Source: Lumbricus rubellus (Eukaryota; Annelida; Clitellata; Crassiclitellata; Lumbricidae). Taken from it: 64,000 nt of DNA. Shown in pieces: positions 1 through 13,984 of the stretch. Location of the stretch: positions 62,168,976-62,232,975 of the forward strand of contig OX243811.1 in the NCBI GenBank assembly GCA_945859605.1, written 5' to 3'. Position numbers and translations under genes: made by a program. The notes beneath the pieces were generated by a model, which searched no databases, was not told the origin of the DNA, and saw nothing but the letters and a program-made list of their open reading frames with translations. Each line of letters begins with the position of its first letter. Position 1 is the stretch's first letter.

Positions 1-436
1 CAGTTGCATATACATGTATACTATATAGGCCATCTGTCTGGAATAGCCTAGTCTTCCGTTAGGATCCTGGAATATGCCTAACTCCTCAGCGTTCCTGTTA
101 CCAATGAATAACAGTTCATCAGTGTTCAACAGGCATCTTAACACTTATTTGTGTCACCATAGCTGGACTGGTATCGGCTCTGACTAAATTTCTCAATGGT
201 GCGCTATATAAATTCTTGAAATAAATATAATATGGTGGTTAGGCAAACTCAAGTGGGATATACATTTGCAATTTACGAACATGAACGCACGCACGCACAA
301 TGTCGCACATTCACGTACGTAAGCGAACGTGCATTGATAATTGTAAAGTTGAGCACGCATGAAATTTTAGTAGGCTGATTGCTATGTGTACAATAATAAT
401 TGTTAGTTGCTTGCTTTAAATCACTCAGATGCTTAC
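1..436 (-). other. intron 1 (partial) of METTL24-like copy C
   Basis: This non-coding stretch lies downstream, on the minus strand, of the copy C exon 1 donor. It aligns by eye with copy B intron 1 around 37610-37800: both carry a GTGTCACCATAGCTGGACTGG-like phrase, the tail motif GCGCTATATAAATTC, and a run of ACGCACGCAC or similar. The shared phrase shows that introns were duplicated along with exons. No exon 2 is seen before the window edge, so the rest of copy C is outside. Confidence 0.6.
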
Positions 437-604
437 ATCTAGTTTCCGCGTCTCAAGCAGCTTTTGCTTCATGCTAATTGCGTCTGCTTCAACGGCCGAG
501 TCGATGTACATGTAGACGGGCAAATGGATCCAGGCAAGGGCAGCTAATCCACAGACACAGATCAAAGCCGTCACTTGAATGAATCTCGATCTTCCGGTAG
601 TCAT
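437..604 (-). CDS. METTL24-like: METTL24-like copy C, coding exon 1 (partial gene)
   Basis: The reading starts at an ATG at 604 and gives 56 codons, ending in a good donor (GAT|GTAAGC) in phase 0. The peptide begins MTTGRSRF, followed by a hydrophobic segment at about residues 8-26 (VTALICVCGLAALAWI). A lumenal-looking stem follows and ends ETRKLD. The donor position, phase and sequence match exon 1 of copies A and B, which identifies this as the first coding exon of a third paralog. The hydrophobic segment is expected to be a type II signal anchor (inference). The other five exons would lie left of position 1, so the function of this copy cannot be judged here. No lesion is visible in this exon. 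Confidence 0.8.
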
Positions 605-687
605 CTCAATGGCATCGCATTGTCATTCAACAAAATTGTTAGATATGTAGCCTAATCTTCAGATAATCAGCGGCTGTCACTGGCTCA
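605..687 (-). promoter_or_regulatory. 5' UTR part of copy C exon 1, with conserved splice acceptor
   Basis: Reading the minus strand, a pyrimidine-rich TTGGTTTTTCAG precedes position 687. The same acceptor-like sequence followed by TGAGCCAG occurs upstream of the ATG in all three paralogs. This suggests that the coding exon is preceded by an intron and a non-coding leader exon further upstream. The acceptor is seen directly; its use is inferred. Confidence 0.45.
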
Positions 688-822
688 CTGAAAAACCAAC
701 AAAAGTTGCATTTTGATACATTGTCATGCAAGATTATATAATTTGTATCATCCTACATTATAAAATATTACTTCGCGATTAACATAAGTAGGCCTATATG
801 ATAATGGATAAAGGTGCCAATG

Positions 823-1622
823 TACAATGTGTCCGGTTAAAAAGTAACCCCCACAAAAAGTGTCATAACTCGGTCAAAACTTTTGGGATTTGTCTGAAAT
901 TTTAAACACAGCAACAGCGGCCATATTTACACGAGATTCCAAAATGGTTTGCAAATGTTCGCGAGTTTGTCAAATTTATGAGCGTTTGCGTTGGAGCACC
1001 GACAAATTGAACTTTCCAACATGGAAAACCTGAAAGAAAGTGAAATTCAGCTATTATATATGGTGCCAAAAATGTGTTTCTTGTTCTCGGACACACGATC
1101 GTAGACGTAGTAGGCTAATAGCTATCCCGGGAGACACTCGGCTTCATATCCTGCAGCTGTGGCCGTCCAGCAGTCCAGACTTTGATCCGGAGTACATGTA
1201 CTGGAGGAGCGCGTTTTTCGTTCGCGCGTGGCCGCGTATTCCTGACATCGATAACCGTAGGGCGTAGGGCGCATCTGTTTGAAGATTGGCAGATGTTTGA
1301 CCAGGTGATCATCGACAATGACCATCACACAGTAGCGTCTAATCTACGGTCGTGTGTCCGTGAACAAGATGGACATTTTGAACAGCATATTTAGCTGAAT
1401 TTCACTTCTTTTCAAGTTTTCCATGTTGGAAAGTTCAATTTGTCGGTGTTCCAACGCAAACACTTATAAATTTCACAAACTCACGTATATTGCTAATCGG
1501 TTTTAGACTCTCGTGTAAATAGGGCCGCTGTTGCTGTGTTTGAAATTTCAGACAAATCCCAAACGTTTTGACCGAGTTATGACACTTTTTGTGGGGGCTA
1601 CTTTTTAGCCGGACACAGTGTA
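823..1622. mobile_element. mariner-like element with very long TIRs (Mar1)
   Basis: The element runs from 825 to 1620 and is flanked by TA on both sides. Its ends start CAATGTGTCCGG and, in reverse, CACTGTGTCCGG. The inverted repeats extend about 228 bp inward (825-1052 against 1395-1620). The ~340-bp centre carries a degraded plus-strand transposase C-terminus: near 1158-1255 it reads QLWPSSSPDFDPEYMYW, resembling the WPxxSPDLxP motif of mariner DDE transposases. No intact transposase remains. It sits just upstream of copy C exon 1, where copy B is uninterrupted. A rearranged half copy lies at 41150-41563. Confidence 0.8.
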
Positions 1623-1850
1623 TAACGGCATGTAATGTCTCACGGATATGGTCAAATAAACAGACTCGTTAATCTAAGTGTTTACACTTGCTCTCTAAAA
1701 TGGATGCATGTATTTGAAGTGTAAGTGTTCTGCTCATTTGAGCACTAGCCTACTCATTCACAAATGAACGTGATATTAACCAGCCTTAGCCTAACAGCAC
1801 TTACGCTAGCGCATGCTCAGCGGGAACAGTAATTCCATAATTATTATTGA
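1623..1850. promoter_or_regulatory. paralog-conserved 5' flank of copy C
   Basis: A phrase containing ACAGACTCGTTAATCTAAGT and TGTTTACACTTGC is shared with the 5' flanks of copy B (38960-39062) and copy A (59380-59480). Later GCTAGCGC words are also shared with copy A. This is the duplicated promoter-proximal or leader segment. On the minus strand a possible donor (CC|GTGAGA) occurs near 1645, so part of it may be a non-coding first exon; that part is speculative. Confidence 0.5.
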
Positions 1851-2123
1851 CTTAAGACTATAATATACGTATAGCCGTCTATAGACACAGGCCACACAGG
1901 CTTCACAGAAATAATCTTAAAGTCTAAAGCATGGTTAACATTTCATACAGTTTACACCATTTATATAGAATCAAACAAGTGATGAAAGTAAGTTCCAGAC
2001 TAAACAGAATAATTTTTATATAGAACTTCTTCGAACGCTATAGTCAGTGTCCACAGTAATAACATTAGACCCTATTATGTTACCAGACGCTATAACAATT
2101 ATATAGATTAGTTCCACAGGGCA

Positions 2124-4992
2124 TGTGTCACGGGATAATCTATCCCTCTAAGTCTAAAGTTATCCGGGGGTGAATTAATCCATTTCTCCGGATGAAATAT
2201 ACCGGTAGAGACTATCCGGGGATAAACCATTTCCATCCCCCATCGTGTGAAATCATCCCCCGGGGGCTAAAAATTCACATGTTAGCCTATGTATCGTTTT
2301 TAAAAAAGCGTAGAGATTGCAAATAATAATTATGCTTTATTCGAACTTCAAACTTATAGGCTACATTATATAATCCCAGGACAAATGCGCGCAGTCACAA
2401 TAGCGTGCTGGATAAATGAGACAATTATTGTAGAATCATTTATTTAAGCTAAAAATAAATTAGAATTATAGAACTGTGGGCACAGGAAAACACCAGAACA
2501 CACTAGAATGTGCTCAAACTAGAAATTGTTGTGCATGTTCGTAAAGTTCATCACGCGCTTTCTGTCAACCAAACGTTTGGCACAGGAAAGCACAAATACA
2601 TACATGTAGGCTACTAGAATAAATTTAAACTAGAAATAGCCTAATACTAAAGTATGATACCAACACTAGAAATAAACTAGAATTATAAAATCACACGAAA
2701 GAGTAGACTGCAAAATCCTTTTGAACTCTGTTAGGGCAAGAAAGCATGTCAAACAAATAGCCTAACGACCAAAATACATGAAATAACACATCCATATCGA
2801 ACGCAAGCTATATACGAAATCACACGGTTAGCACCCAATTTCTAGGACATAATAACCCCGAACATACAGGGTGGCTCAAAAAAAAATACCCCACCGGATA
2901 AAATGCAATATCTTCGCAACCCATTGACATTTTTCTACGAAAATTTTCCAATTTGTAGGGGAATGAATTTCCAACAATCCCTGAAAGTTTCACTTTAAAA
3001 ATTTCATGCATGCAAAAGTTACAGCTGTTCAAACTTTAAATTCCGTTTTTTCGAATTTCCGCGGAAAAATTAACGTCATTTGTTGATTTCCATGTAAAAT
3101 AATATCACCTTTCACTGTCACCTCAGGAATCCGTTTTACAGTTTATCGTAAAGTCGTAAAGTATGATGGGAGTGTCTATTCCCTGCTTTAACTCGAGATC
3201 AAATTATTTTTGTGAAGCTCAGTATGGCCTTGCTGATCGAGTCATACGGCAACTGATCCCACATTAGCAGCAAGACTTCCTTCAGTTAGCCAATGTTCTC
3301 CAACTTAGGTTCCCAGTCGTAATAAACAAAAGGGTTAAGGTCTGGCGAGTTTGATGGTCATTCACCTGTGCCAATAAACTTACCGCAGTTGATGGCAATA
3401 AGATGGCATTATCATAGTCAACCCTGCCGTGCTAGCAAGCAGGCGCACCGTCCTGCTGGAAAATAAAACCAAATGTTAGAACATAACTGCAGTCTTCAAT
3501 GAGTCTGGGTAACAGAGTTCAACGGTAAGTTTGACGTTTAGCCTACTGAATGGGATGAAGTGCAGTCTTTCCTTGCAGCCGTAACACACGCCAGCAGATT
3601 TTGACCATGATGTGCTTTGCAAACTTTACCTTTGCAACTACCAAGCGAATTTCGTGAACATCGCGCTTTTTTCCGTCAGACCAAACGACCACTGTCTTCC
3701 TGTCTCTTTTCGACATCTGACTTTTGCTACATAATCACGTCTATAGATAGCCTTCAATGTGCTCAGGCTCCACTTTTCACTGGGTATTTTGCTATGATCT
3801 TGCAATACCCCAGTCTCTGATCGCGCAACGCCTGAGTTCCCCCTTTATCATCTGCAGAAACTTTGCCCATGACGTTCAGTACGGATTCACAAATTGAGAT
3901 CTTAATATATAAAATATCACCAAATACTACATAAACAGCTTATTTACAGCTCTTAGAGAGGTCATATGACATCATCATCACTTTATGTGTTGAAATTTGC
4001 AAAAAATCTTAAAGAAATCGCATGTAGTTTAACGTGATTCTGCGGAAATTCGAAAAAATGAAAAACAATTTTTGCACAGCTGTAACTTCTAAAGTGATAC
4101 AGATTCATTATTGAGATTTTCAGGGATTGTTTCAAATTCTTTCCTCTATAAATCCTGCTATTTTCATAGAATAATCTCGATTGGTTGCGGAGATATTGCA
4201 TTTTTGCTGGTGGGGTATTTTTTTTTGAGCCACCCTGTAGATCTAATATCCTCTGGGCAATTAGCCCATTTCCGCACTTATTTGACAATTCCATAATACA
4301 CGTATGGCACTATAGCGAGTTGATACAACAACGAAAACTGGACATTTTCAGCAGCAGGCTGTAGGCCTATCACTTTTAGACCTGTCGTTGTAATTCAGGT
4401 GTAGGCTATAGCCTTAAACCTTGTAATAGTGTCTTTGAGTCATTCCGATATAAAGCTGTTGCTTGTTGGTGTTATTTAAGACTAGGCTACAGTGAAGACT
4501 TGTTAATGCCAAAGAATAGCAATGAAGATGAATTGGGGATATAGGCCCTACAAGGATTTGAGCTAAAGTTTGAAAACTTGTGGACTGATTATATATGTAT
4601 TGAAGAGGAGGTGCAGAGGTTTAATCGAAGCTTAGCAGCATTACACGATTATCATAATTATATAGACAGAGAGAACAGAGTAAGAGATGCAGGCATACAG
4701 ACAGACATACATACATACAAACATACAACGTACAGACATACAGTAACGATAGATTCATTATATATTTTGCACTTTTTTCTTCTGACCTCGACTGACAGTA
4801 AAATAGAATAAAACGACACCATTTGTAATCAAGTTGCGGGGATACTTTATGAAGGGGGATAATTTCGTATGACTCGTGGGGGATACTTTTGCACAATGAG
4901 GGATAGTCGCTGCCGTTCAGATTCATCCGGCCGGATACTTTAGTTCGTAAATGGAATACGATTATTAGGGGGATAGTCTATTTCGTGACACA
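2124..4992. mobile_element. TIR element with G/C-tract ends, interrupted by Mar2
   Basis: The left end reads TGTGTCACGGGATAATC. The right end, reversed, reads TGTGTCACGAAATAGACTA. Both ends carry repeated blocks in which runs of C or G alternate with GGATA (for example GGGGGATA). The centre holds no coding sequence, and a mariner element (2867-4237) is inserted within it. No target duplication was clear. A solo end of the same family lies at 10987-11125, and a related family with GGGGGAGACT blocks lies at 42269-42664. Confidence 0.55.
2865..4239 (-). mobile_element. mariner-like element Mar2 with decayed transposase
   Basis: The inverted ends CAGGGTGGCTC at 2867 and GAGCCACCCTG ending 4237 are flanked by TA, giving an element of 1371 bp. 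On the minus strand a broken transposase is visible: FQQDGAPA near 3470-3440, and further downstream a segment reading SPDLNPF followed by YDWEPK-like residues. These match the second D and third D regions of mariner DDE/D enzymes. In-frame stops (for example just after FQQDGAPAC) show that it is dead. It is nested in the G/C-tract TIR element. Confidence 0.8.
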
Positions 4993-5569
4993 GGCTCTAT
5001 TAACACGCTTTACAGCACTCGAGTTAGCGATTGTGCCAATTTCAGACGTAGGCTACACATTGGTTAGGTACAGCTTCTGGTATAGACAATAATTACAGGT
5101 AGTATAAATAGTAAGCTTAGGCCTATAGTATAAAAACCTGGCAAATTAATCGATAGCTAAAGTTTGAATATTAGAGAGGGCCAATACCTTCACAGTTATT
5201 GCCAGCGCTGAGGTATCCAGTGGTGGTCATGAAATCCGCATCCCTCGGCGTTCAAATATATGAAAACGTCTTTCATTGGAGTAACATAAGTTTAATTTTT
5301 TAAATGGCATTGACTCTGCGGTATCAGCACAAAGAAACGTGAGGGTCCTGTTTGGTAAATAGTACCTGCACGTTTCTAATATTGGATAAAAAAAAGTAAA
5401 CGGTGTTGTAAACCTTTCTTCACCAAGATTAGATCAATTAGGCCTAAAACAGCTAGCCATACTTCCAATTGTAATTGATCAGCTACAAGTACTTGCTAAT
5501 TAAAATTCTAATTGATTAGCAATTTTCAGCAGTTTAAAAGTTGAGTTTTTATTTTATAGATAGGGGCCT
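4993..5569. other. intergenic, nothing recognised
   Basis: AT-rich sequence without a plausible reading frame or repeat match elsewhere in the window. Confidence 0.5.
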
Positions 5570-6035
5570 AGGTGCTGAAAGATTGTTCCAGGCGCGCGTG
5601 GACCAGCGACCCGAAAGGCCCGATCAACCGCGTTAGTTTTTGTCGCAGAATCGCTACCGTTACACTAGGCCTATTATAAGCTAGTAACGGACTTCGAGAA
5701 AATTAATGCAGCCGCCTCGACGTGTAATATGTGTACAACTGTACATGTTTGTACGGATCACCTGCTAGCCTCGAGGTCTGATGCTGTCCACGAGACATCA
5801 TGGTGCGCAATAATTGTCGAGACATTTAGCCTACACTGCAGGATGCAAAGTTTAAAAAAGTGGCCAACATACGGGTTTTACTCAATTATTTCGTTCGTTC
5901 GGAGCTATAGTGTCCGTGCAAGTCATTTAAGTTGCGTTTCTTTTCACTGTTGTTGCAAGTATTTCCTATCGAGGTCGATCGTTTTGGACAGAGGTTCTCG
6001 GTTAATAGAGCTTGCAGTGGAAAACTCCCGATGAA
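5570..6035 (+). repeat. dispersed repeat, copy related to 51710-52090
   Basis: The phrase GGCGCGCGTGGACCAGCGAC and the following GAAAGGC, CGATCA, GATGCTGTCCACGA and TGGTGCGCA words match the sequence at 51730-51900 in order. An open frame of 101 codons (5729-6034) is not conserved in the other copy, so it is unlikely to be coding. The family is not identified. Confidence 0.5.
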
Positions 6036-7155
6036 AGGGTTATACGAGAGTCCTTAAATAATGGTACTGGTAGCAATTATAGTCATAGCCTATATGCACA
6101 CATAAATATAATTTATAGTCTACATAGTGTGTACTATAGCCTACATAGCCTACGTATACTAATTATACAAATGAACATACATAAATGAAGACAAGCTATA
6201 CATACAAAATATGCTATACAGTGTACATACAACTGTTCACACGTACATGGCCTAGCCTATAATTGTAGGCCCTATACACAAACGCACGCATTATAAAAGG
6301 CCTATCATAAACAGCTCTGCATGGAGCCAATAAAAAATTGACACCCTATCACATACCCTGCAACGACAGACAGTACGCGAAAAAATGTCTCAAACATAGG
6401 ACAACAAAAAATCCTGAGCAAAGACTATTACAGGACCAATGAAGTCAAAGGCAAGTTCGATAAAATTATTATACCGGTAGGCCTACTGGTCAAATTCTGC
6501 ATTCATTAGATGATTAGAATGGCGGTGAAAACTAACTAACGACCCAACTGACTCGACTTCGGAATGAGCACCCCCAAAATAATCTCTCGACCCATTTCAC
6601 CCATTCGCTGCCCCAAAATAATATCTCGACCATGCATTCGCTGATCATTCCCTCGACGCTGAGAAATTTTGGAGATTTACTTGACAGATGAAACAGTTTC
6701 TTACGTTTTTCTGATTAACTTCCGTGTGATACGTTAAACTGATCCATTACCAATACTCTGCCACATAACACACCGCAGATAAGAGAGTCTCTTGCCCCAC
6801 CTACACCAATCCTATACGCCAATCTTACATGTCATAATGTTCAACAGCATCGATAAACGTCAGTAACAGCATGCACGTTTATCAATTTAACAGTCATAAA
6901 GACACACAAGCAGACGGACTGGAAGAGGGACATGCAGATGGGTATAGACAGACAGGCAGACACAAATACTATAACGGTCACTTAGATCTACGTTCAAAAT
7001 GATTATTTGCTGTCGCACACGTCTGTACGCCTATTTTTTTTATTGCCTTGGGAACAGGCAGATGTTCTGATAAAATCGATAACAAATACGTACATCTATG
7101 CCTACTCTTCAGCCGACACACTACACTAAGGTAAACGACACACACTCAGTGTTGT
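6036..7155. other. intergenic, nothing recognised
   Basis: Contains many TAGGCCTA or TAGCCTA words and no supportable gene. CCCCCAAAATAAT is repeated twice near 6570-6630. Confidence 0.5.
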
Positions 7156-7388
7156 GAGGCGCGGTGGTGTAGTGGGTATGTTCGTCGCCTTGCAGTCGAA
7201 AAGTTGCAGCTTGGAATCCACTTCAAGTCGCCACGTAGGGACCTTGGGCAAGTCCTTCACTCGAAATTGCTCAGCGCTTCGGCGTGAAATTCCGATGCAG
7301 TGTCTGCGCTGCATTTGGAAGCACCTCTGAGTAGAGGGATCTTGAAGGGGTGCTAGAACAAGCGCACATACAGTGATACACACATACA
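7156..7388 (+). mobile_element. tRNA-derived SINE (family S1), copy 1
   Basis: The head GGCGCGGTGGTGTAGTGG resembles a pol III A box. A degenerate B box (TTGGAATCC) follows at about 7212. The body contains GACCTTGGGCAAGTCCTTCAC, CTCAGCGCTTCGGCGTGAAA and CTCTGAGTAG, and the tail is GCGCACATAC. Four other copies occur in the window (18.6k, 30.7k, 46.2k, 48.3k). Confidence 0.8.
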
Positions 7389-7419
7389 AAGTGTGCTCTA
7401 GTCCCGCTCCTCTGGTATT

Positions 7420-7770
7420 CAAAGTTTCTGGGCGACAAACGAGCGACCGGCGGACGATCGTCGAGGCTCGTAGCGCCGAGCATATGAGGCGCTTGATGCA
7501 GGAATGTGCCCCTAATCTTTTTTAAATTCCGCATCGTGATGGCAACATTATTTTTTAGCTGTCTTCTTAAAAAATACTGCCCTACTATTTCAGTGCTGAT
7601 AATTAAGAGAAGTCTAAGATCTCAATAAATATACTTACAATAATAACATTTCATTTAGTTTCCACATTGTAATGTTTGCATTTTAGGATGCTGGCCTAAT
7701 TTAACAAAAATTTGCTCTATTATTTCAGTGCTGAATAAAAACAAGAGTGATTAAAGACTTCTATAAAATT
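7420..7770 (+). repeat. single-unit relative of the 86-bp tandem element
   Basis: GTTTCTGG, GAGGCGC, TAGCGCCGAG and TGTGCCCCT occur in the same order as at 44430-44540. Two diverged copies follow of a unit ending TTTCAGTGCTGA, with TTCCACATTGTAATG and a TTAACAAAA run, as in the 86-bp array at 44541-45541. Here the unit has not been amplified. Confidence 0.55.
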
Positions 7771-8053
7771 TAATAGGGCTTATACTCGGAAATTCAAAAT
7801 TAGGGCTTCTAAAGAATAGGCCTAGTTTATTAATTTATCAAGTTCAGAAACTCAATTATGCTGCTTCTGGACTTCTATAGTAAATAATCGCAGAAGAGAG
7901 TGGAGGTCCAATTAGCCTATAGTCTATAAGCCTATTATTTGCTGCACTGAAATCAGCTTATTCCTGTAACTCAATACGAATTGCTGACAAGGACGCAACT
8001 TGCAGAATTTGTTTCAAACAGTAGACCTACACCCAACCAAGCAGGAACTAGGG

Positions 8054-10019
8054 TCGTTTCAGATAAAGTGAACCACTTTTCACGTTTGGCCACTTTGCTA
8101 CCTTCAGAAGCATCGTATCAAGGATTCAAAGACATCATTTTAAAGAGCAGTGATTGCTCTATAAGGCTATGCAGTTAAACTGGACCGGTGTTGAGGTTGA
8201 GTGGGTCATATACCAATTCAAACTTTTAATGTCCAGTGGTTCTCTTTACCTGAAGTTTAAGATATAGTGAATCAGTTTTTTCGATAAAGTGAACCAGATC
8301 TTGCTTTTATCAAACTATACACTTATCCAAATGCAAAAGCCTAATAGTTTATATAGGCCTAAATCACAGCAGAATGTAAACATTTGCACCAATTTTAATA
8401 TGTGTCAACCTAAACTGAACTTAGAAGTTGATCATGAGTTCATGCACAGGCATTGAGACTAGGCCCTATGTCAACCATGAATCTGGTGATGCTGAGATTG
8501 CTCAAGAGATGGCCACATCTAGCATTCATTTGACCAATGACTTAGACCAGTGACTTAGTCATAGCTATGCAACTTTCATGTCAGTAGAGCTATCCTTTAC
8601 AGATCTTATTTTGGTAGCACACAGAGAGTGGCAATAGGCAAAAAGAGCACAAACAGCAAACCTCCAAAGTTTGAATTGACCAGAGCAGCCACAATTGCAT
8701 TTGTGGATTCAAGATCATCGAGGAATGCAGTCAAACATAACAATTATTCAATGATGGTTAAGATTTGATTCTCTACAATTTTTGATAGTACTGGGAGAGG
8801 CCTAATGTTAGTTCTGTGAGTCAAAATTTCTTGCATCTTATTAAAGCCTAGCTTGCACAATAAATTTTTGCTGGAACTAAGAAACACTGTGTGGTACCAA
8901 AATAATATCTGTAAAGTTGACATTGTCTCAATGCCTGTGCTTGAACCGAGACCAAAATCTAAGGCACTGCTAAAGTTGCTTGATAGAGTTGGATTATGCA
9001 GGTTCTGCATTCTTAACACCACTATTTAAGCTCGAGTCAGACACTTTTACAATCTCACAATTGGGTGCCAATTTTAGGTAGGCCTACCTGGTAGCCTAAT
9101 ACAATGTTTCAATGTTGCCTGGTGAAACTGAATCACACAATGGCCAAGTCTCAAAATAACTGGCCACCACATGCCAAAAACTGATGAAACTTTTATATGC
9201 ATGCCTGTTTTGCGAAAGCATGTTGTCTTTCAATGCTCTTTCCATACAACCTGCATGGGTCCCACGTATAGGCCTAGGTCTATTTTTATTGTTGTCTTTT
9301 TCAGTGACAATTTTGCTGGTCTTTCTTTCTCCTTCTTTTCTTGTGTTTTGTTCCATGATGGTGGAATCTTCCCAATGTGGTGCAAATAAATTTATAGCTA
9401 AACTTCAAAAATGGATTTTTCGATAATAAAATTATTAGGCCTAGCCTACTAGCATTAATTTGCTTACAATGTGGGCTGATTTTTATGTAGTCATAAGTAA
9501 TATCCAATTTAGGCCTATCTATAATTCATTTACCAGGCTATTAGCCTATCAGATAAAGTGAACCACTGGTTCACTTTAGTTGGACTTTTGTGGTTCACTT
9601 TACCAATGTGTGCAAGCAAAGTGGACCGCATGATTAAACTGGCACAAACGGCTCGCGGAATCGTTCAATCAGATATTTAAACTGCTTTTTTCATTCATTC
9701 ACATGCCCGAATTCATACAGAGACAAATTCCCTGCATAGGTAAATGCATTTAGCAGTAAAACCGACTTTTGTGACACCCCCTCTAAAAAGTAGGACACTT
9801 CAATTTGGGGAATTTTCGTCGGGGTCCGACATTTCTCTATCGATCATAACATGAGGTTGCTATGTATGTTTCAAATAACCCGCTGACTTGGTAGCCAAGA
9901 GGCAGCGCAATCTAAAAATAGCCACCGCGTGAATTTGACATTAATAGTTTGGTGCACAGGCTATTTCTAGCAGAATTGGTTCACTCAACCTGATGGTTCA
10001 CTTTATCTGAAACGACCCT
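8054..10019. mobile_element. TIR element with iterated GTGAACCA motifs
   Basis: The left end TAGGGTCGTTTCAGATAAAG and the matching inverted right end (reverse of CTTTATCTGAAACGACCCTA) bound about 1.97 kb. Inside, AAAGTGAACCA or its complement TGGTTCACTTT recurs near 8065, 8285, 9555, 9575, 9590 and 9985, and a related AAACTGGACC or AAAGTGGACC recurs near 8178 and 9620. Such subterminal iterations usually mark transposase-binding sites (general knowledge). No transposase was found. No target duplication could be established. Confidence 0.6.
8744..9022 (-). pseudogene. possible reverse-transcriptase fragment
   Basis: A 92-codon minus-strand frame ends with a stretch reading RTNIRPLPVLSKIVENQI. 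This recalls the NYRPIS/LPVLSKIFE region of non-LTR reverse transcriptases. On the same strand just beyond the stop, a frame reading AFLDDLESTNAIVAALVNS is compatible with the next RT segment. Both are short and diverged, so this is a weak call. It lies inside the TIR element at 8054-10019. Confidence 0.3.
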
Positions 10020-10025
10020 ACCAAA

Positions 10026-10289
10026 CATAGGCGTACGAGGCGGGGGTGCAGGGGGGGCAATTGCCCCCCCCCCAAATTCGGGCAAGTTTGTTGTTTTTTT
10101 TCGGGCAAAAAGTCGCGGACAACTAAAAAAAAACAAAAACAAAAACAAAAAAAAAGGTCGTCAAGTTTCGGGCAAATCTGGTTTTTCGGGCAAAAAAGTC
10201 GCGGACGACCAACTTGTTGGCCGGATAAATTTTTCGGGCAGAAGTTCAATCTTTGCCCCCCCCCCACTTCTGAAACCTCCCGTACGCCT
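10026..10289. mobile_element. short TIR element, CATAGGCGTACG ends
   Basis: The inverted ends CATAGGCGTACG and CGTACGCCTATG enclose about 264 bp with C- and G-runs, CGGGCAAAAAGTCGCGGAC repeated twice, and A-rich tracts. A partial relative ending CTCCCGTACGCCTATG lies at 32985-33057. Confidence 0.6.
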
Positions 10290-10514
10290 ATGCTACCAAA
10301 CCACCAAACTACATGTAGTGAAGCCATTCAAGGAACAGAGTATCTTGCAATTTGACAGCACTGTTTGAAAGTTGAACGATAACATTTCAGCCATTCAGTA
10401 CTGTTGCCAAAAAAAATTATTTAAACAAATATTAACAGCAAATTATACTCAGTTTCAACATCATAGTATCTTATACCATAGTAAATAATATCATTATAAT
10501 AATGTAACGGGAAG

Positions 10515-10800
10515 TGCTCCATAGTAGGCCTATAGTGATTAGCGCGCTGAACTGTCGACCGAGAGGTCGGGGGTTCAAATTCCCGCCGGGGGCAGAAATT
10601 TGTATCGAAATTTCTGTTCAACAAGCACCCCCTAACCGACTCAGCTATGATGAGTACGCTGACCTACACCGTGAGTGGATAATGAGACGGTGAGGGAGAG
10701 GATTGGCCACCGCCCTCATATGCCGAGGCCTTGAAAATGAAGTCGCTAACACTTCATCCCCATTGGCAGCCTCCGGGCTAGCTAGACGGGATTTCATAAT
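10515..10800 (+). mobile_element. tRNA-derived SINE, family S2
   Basis: The head TAGTGATTAGCGCGCTGA followed by GGTCGGGGGTTCAAATTCCC gives an A-box-like and a clear B-box-like sequence at tRNA spacing. A non-tRNA body of about 200 bp follows. The 3' half of the tRNA cannot close an acceptor stem, so this is a SINE or pseudogene rather than a working tRNA. Confidence 0.55.
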
Positions 10801-10986
10801 AACGCAATAGCCTACAAAATAATAGCACGGTACCGGTAAATTTTAAGTTCATGTAATACAACAATGTAAGCATCAACTAAAAGCTGTTATCATTTTGACA
10901 TATTCCTATTGAAGATAATATTTCTGAAGAATTCCCACCCCGAGAGATGCCTAGACTAGACACTGCACACACTGCAGTACCGACGG

Positions 10987-11125
10987 TGTCACAAAATAGA
11001 GTATCCCATAGAAATTCACATCCGCTTTGCGAATGAAGTATCCGGCCGGATGAATCTGAACGGGAGGGACTATATGATTATTATCTCCATCGTGCAAAAC
11101 CACAACCTCCAAAAAATATCCCCCT
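10987..11125 (+). repeat. solo end of the G/C-tract TIR family
   Basis: GTGTCACAAAATAGAGTATC followed by TATCCGGCCGGATGAATC and CTGAACGG matches the reverse complement of the right end at 4850-4992. No partner end was found to the right. Confidence 0.55.
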
Positions 11126-13023
<1,898 letters not shown>

Positions 13024-13537
13024 ACATACAAATATCCATAGCCATAAACATAAACTATAATGAACCCAAGCAATTATGACATCAAGAAGCAAGTGCAGTG
13101 ACACACACACACACACGCACCCACACACATACGCGCGCGCGCGTGCAAACAAACACACACAAACAAACACACACAAACAAACACACACAAACAAACACAC
13201 AAACAAACACAAAACACTGGAATCTGGAGAAACTATACACGCCAGATAAAACTTCAAAGAAACACCCACAACAGACCACTGCAGCAGCTATCATTGCACC
13301 ATGAACTCCATCACGCATCCTAATGATTAATTAGTGAATATTATTATAGGCCTACTAACCTCACGAACAGTAAGACTAAATCGCCTATGGATAAGCTCTT
13401 TCAAACGCACGACTACGACACATCTGCTGCAAGCCTAACTACGTTCAACTCGCTCGAGAAACGTATAATAATACAGCACCAGCTGCTGTAGAAAAATGCA
13501 AATAGAATTAGCCGATCACAAAATAAAAGCTGTGACA

Positions 13538-13643
13538 TTTACAATCTGTTAAAATTACAATCTGTTAAAATTACAATCTGTTACATTTACAATCTGTTAC
13601 ATTTACAATCTGTTATATTTACAATCTGTTACAATTACAATCA
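13538..13643. repeat. 16-bp minisatellite
   Basis: TTACAATCTGTTAMAW units are repeated about 6.5 times with small changes at the last three bases. Confidence 0.85.
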
Positions 13644-13984
13644 GATGGGACGAGACATCCCGCAACAAAACATCCCATCTATCATCACATCATATAAATG
13701 TACATCATATAAATGTACATGTACAATTGTACTTGTACGGGTAGGCCTACTCTCCGCGCGGCTTGTTAGTGAAAGAAAATAACTCATCCAAGATAACGAA
13801 TATGTATCTACTATGTATATTATACATAAATATATTATATAATATACAATTATACATATACAATTATACATATATAATAACTAACGCGTGTATGTGTGTA
13901 TTGGTGATTATAATAATAATGTCGGCTATAATAATATATACAATTATACATGTATGCTCTACCAATAATATTTGTATAGTATAG

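Noticed and set aside
4578..4926. ORFs near 4.6-4.9k on both strands
   Set aside because: They overlap each other and a (CATA)-like and G-tract transposon end; no protein-like composition.
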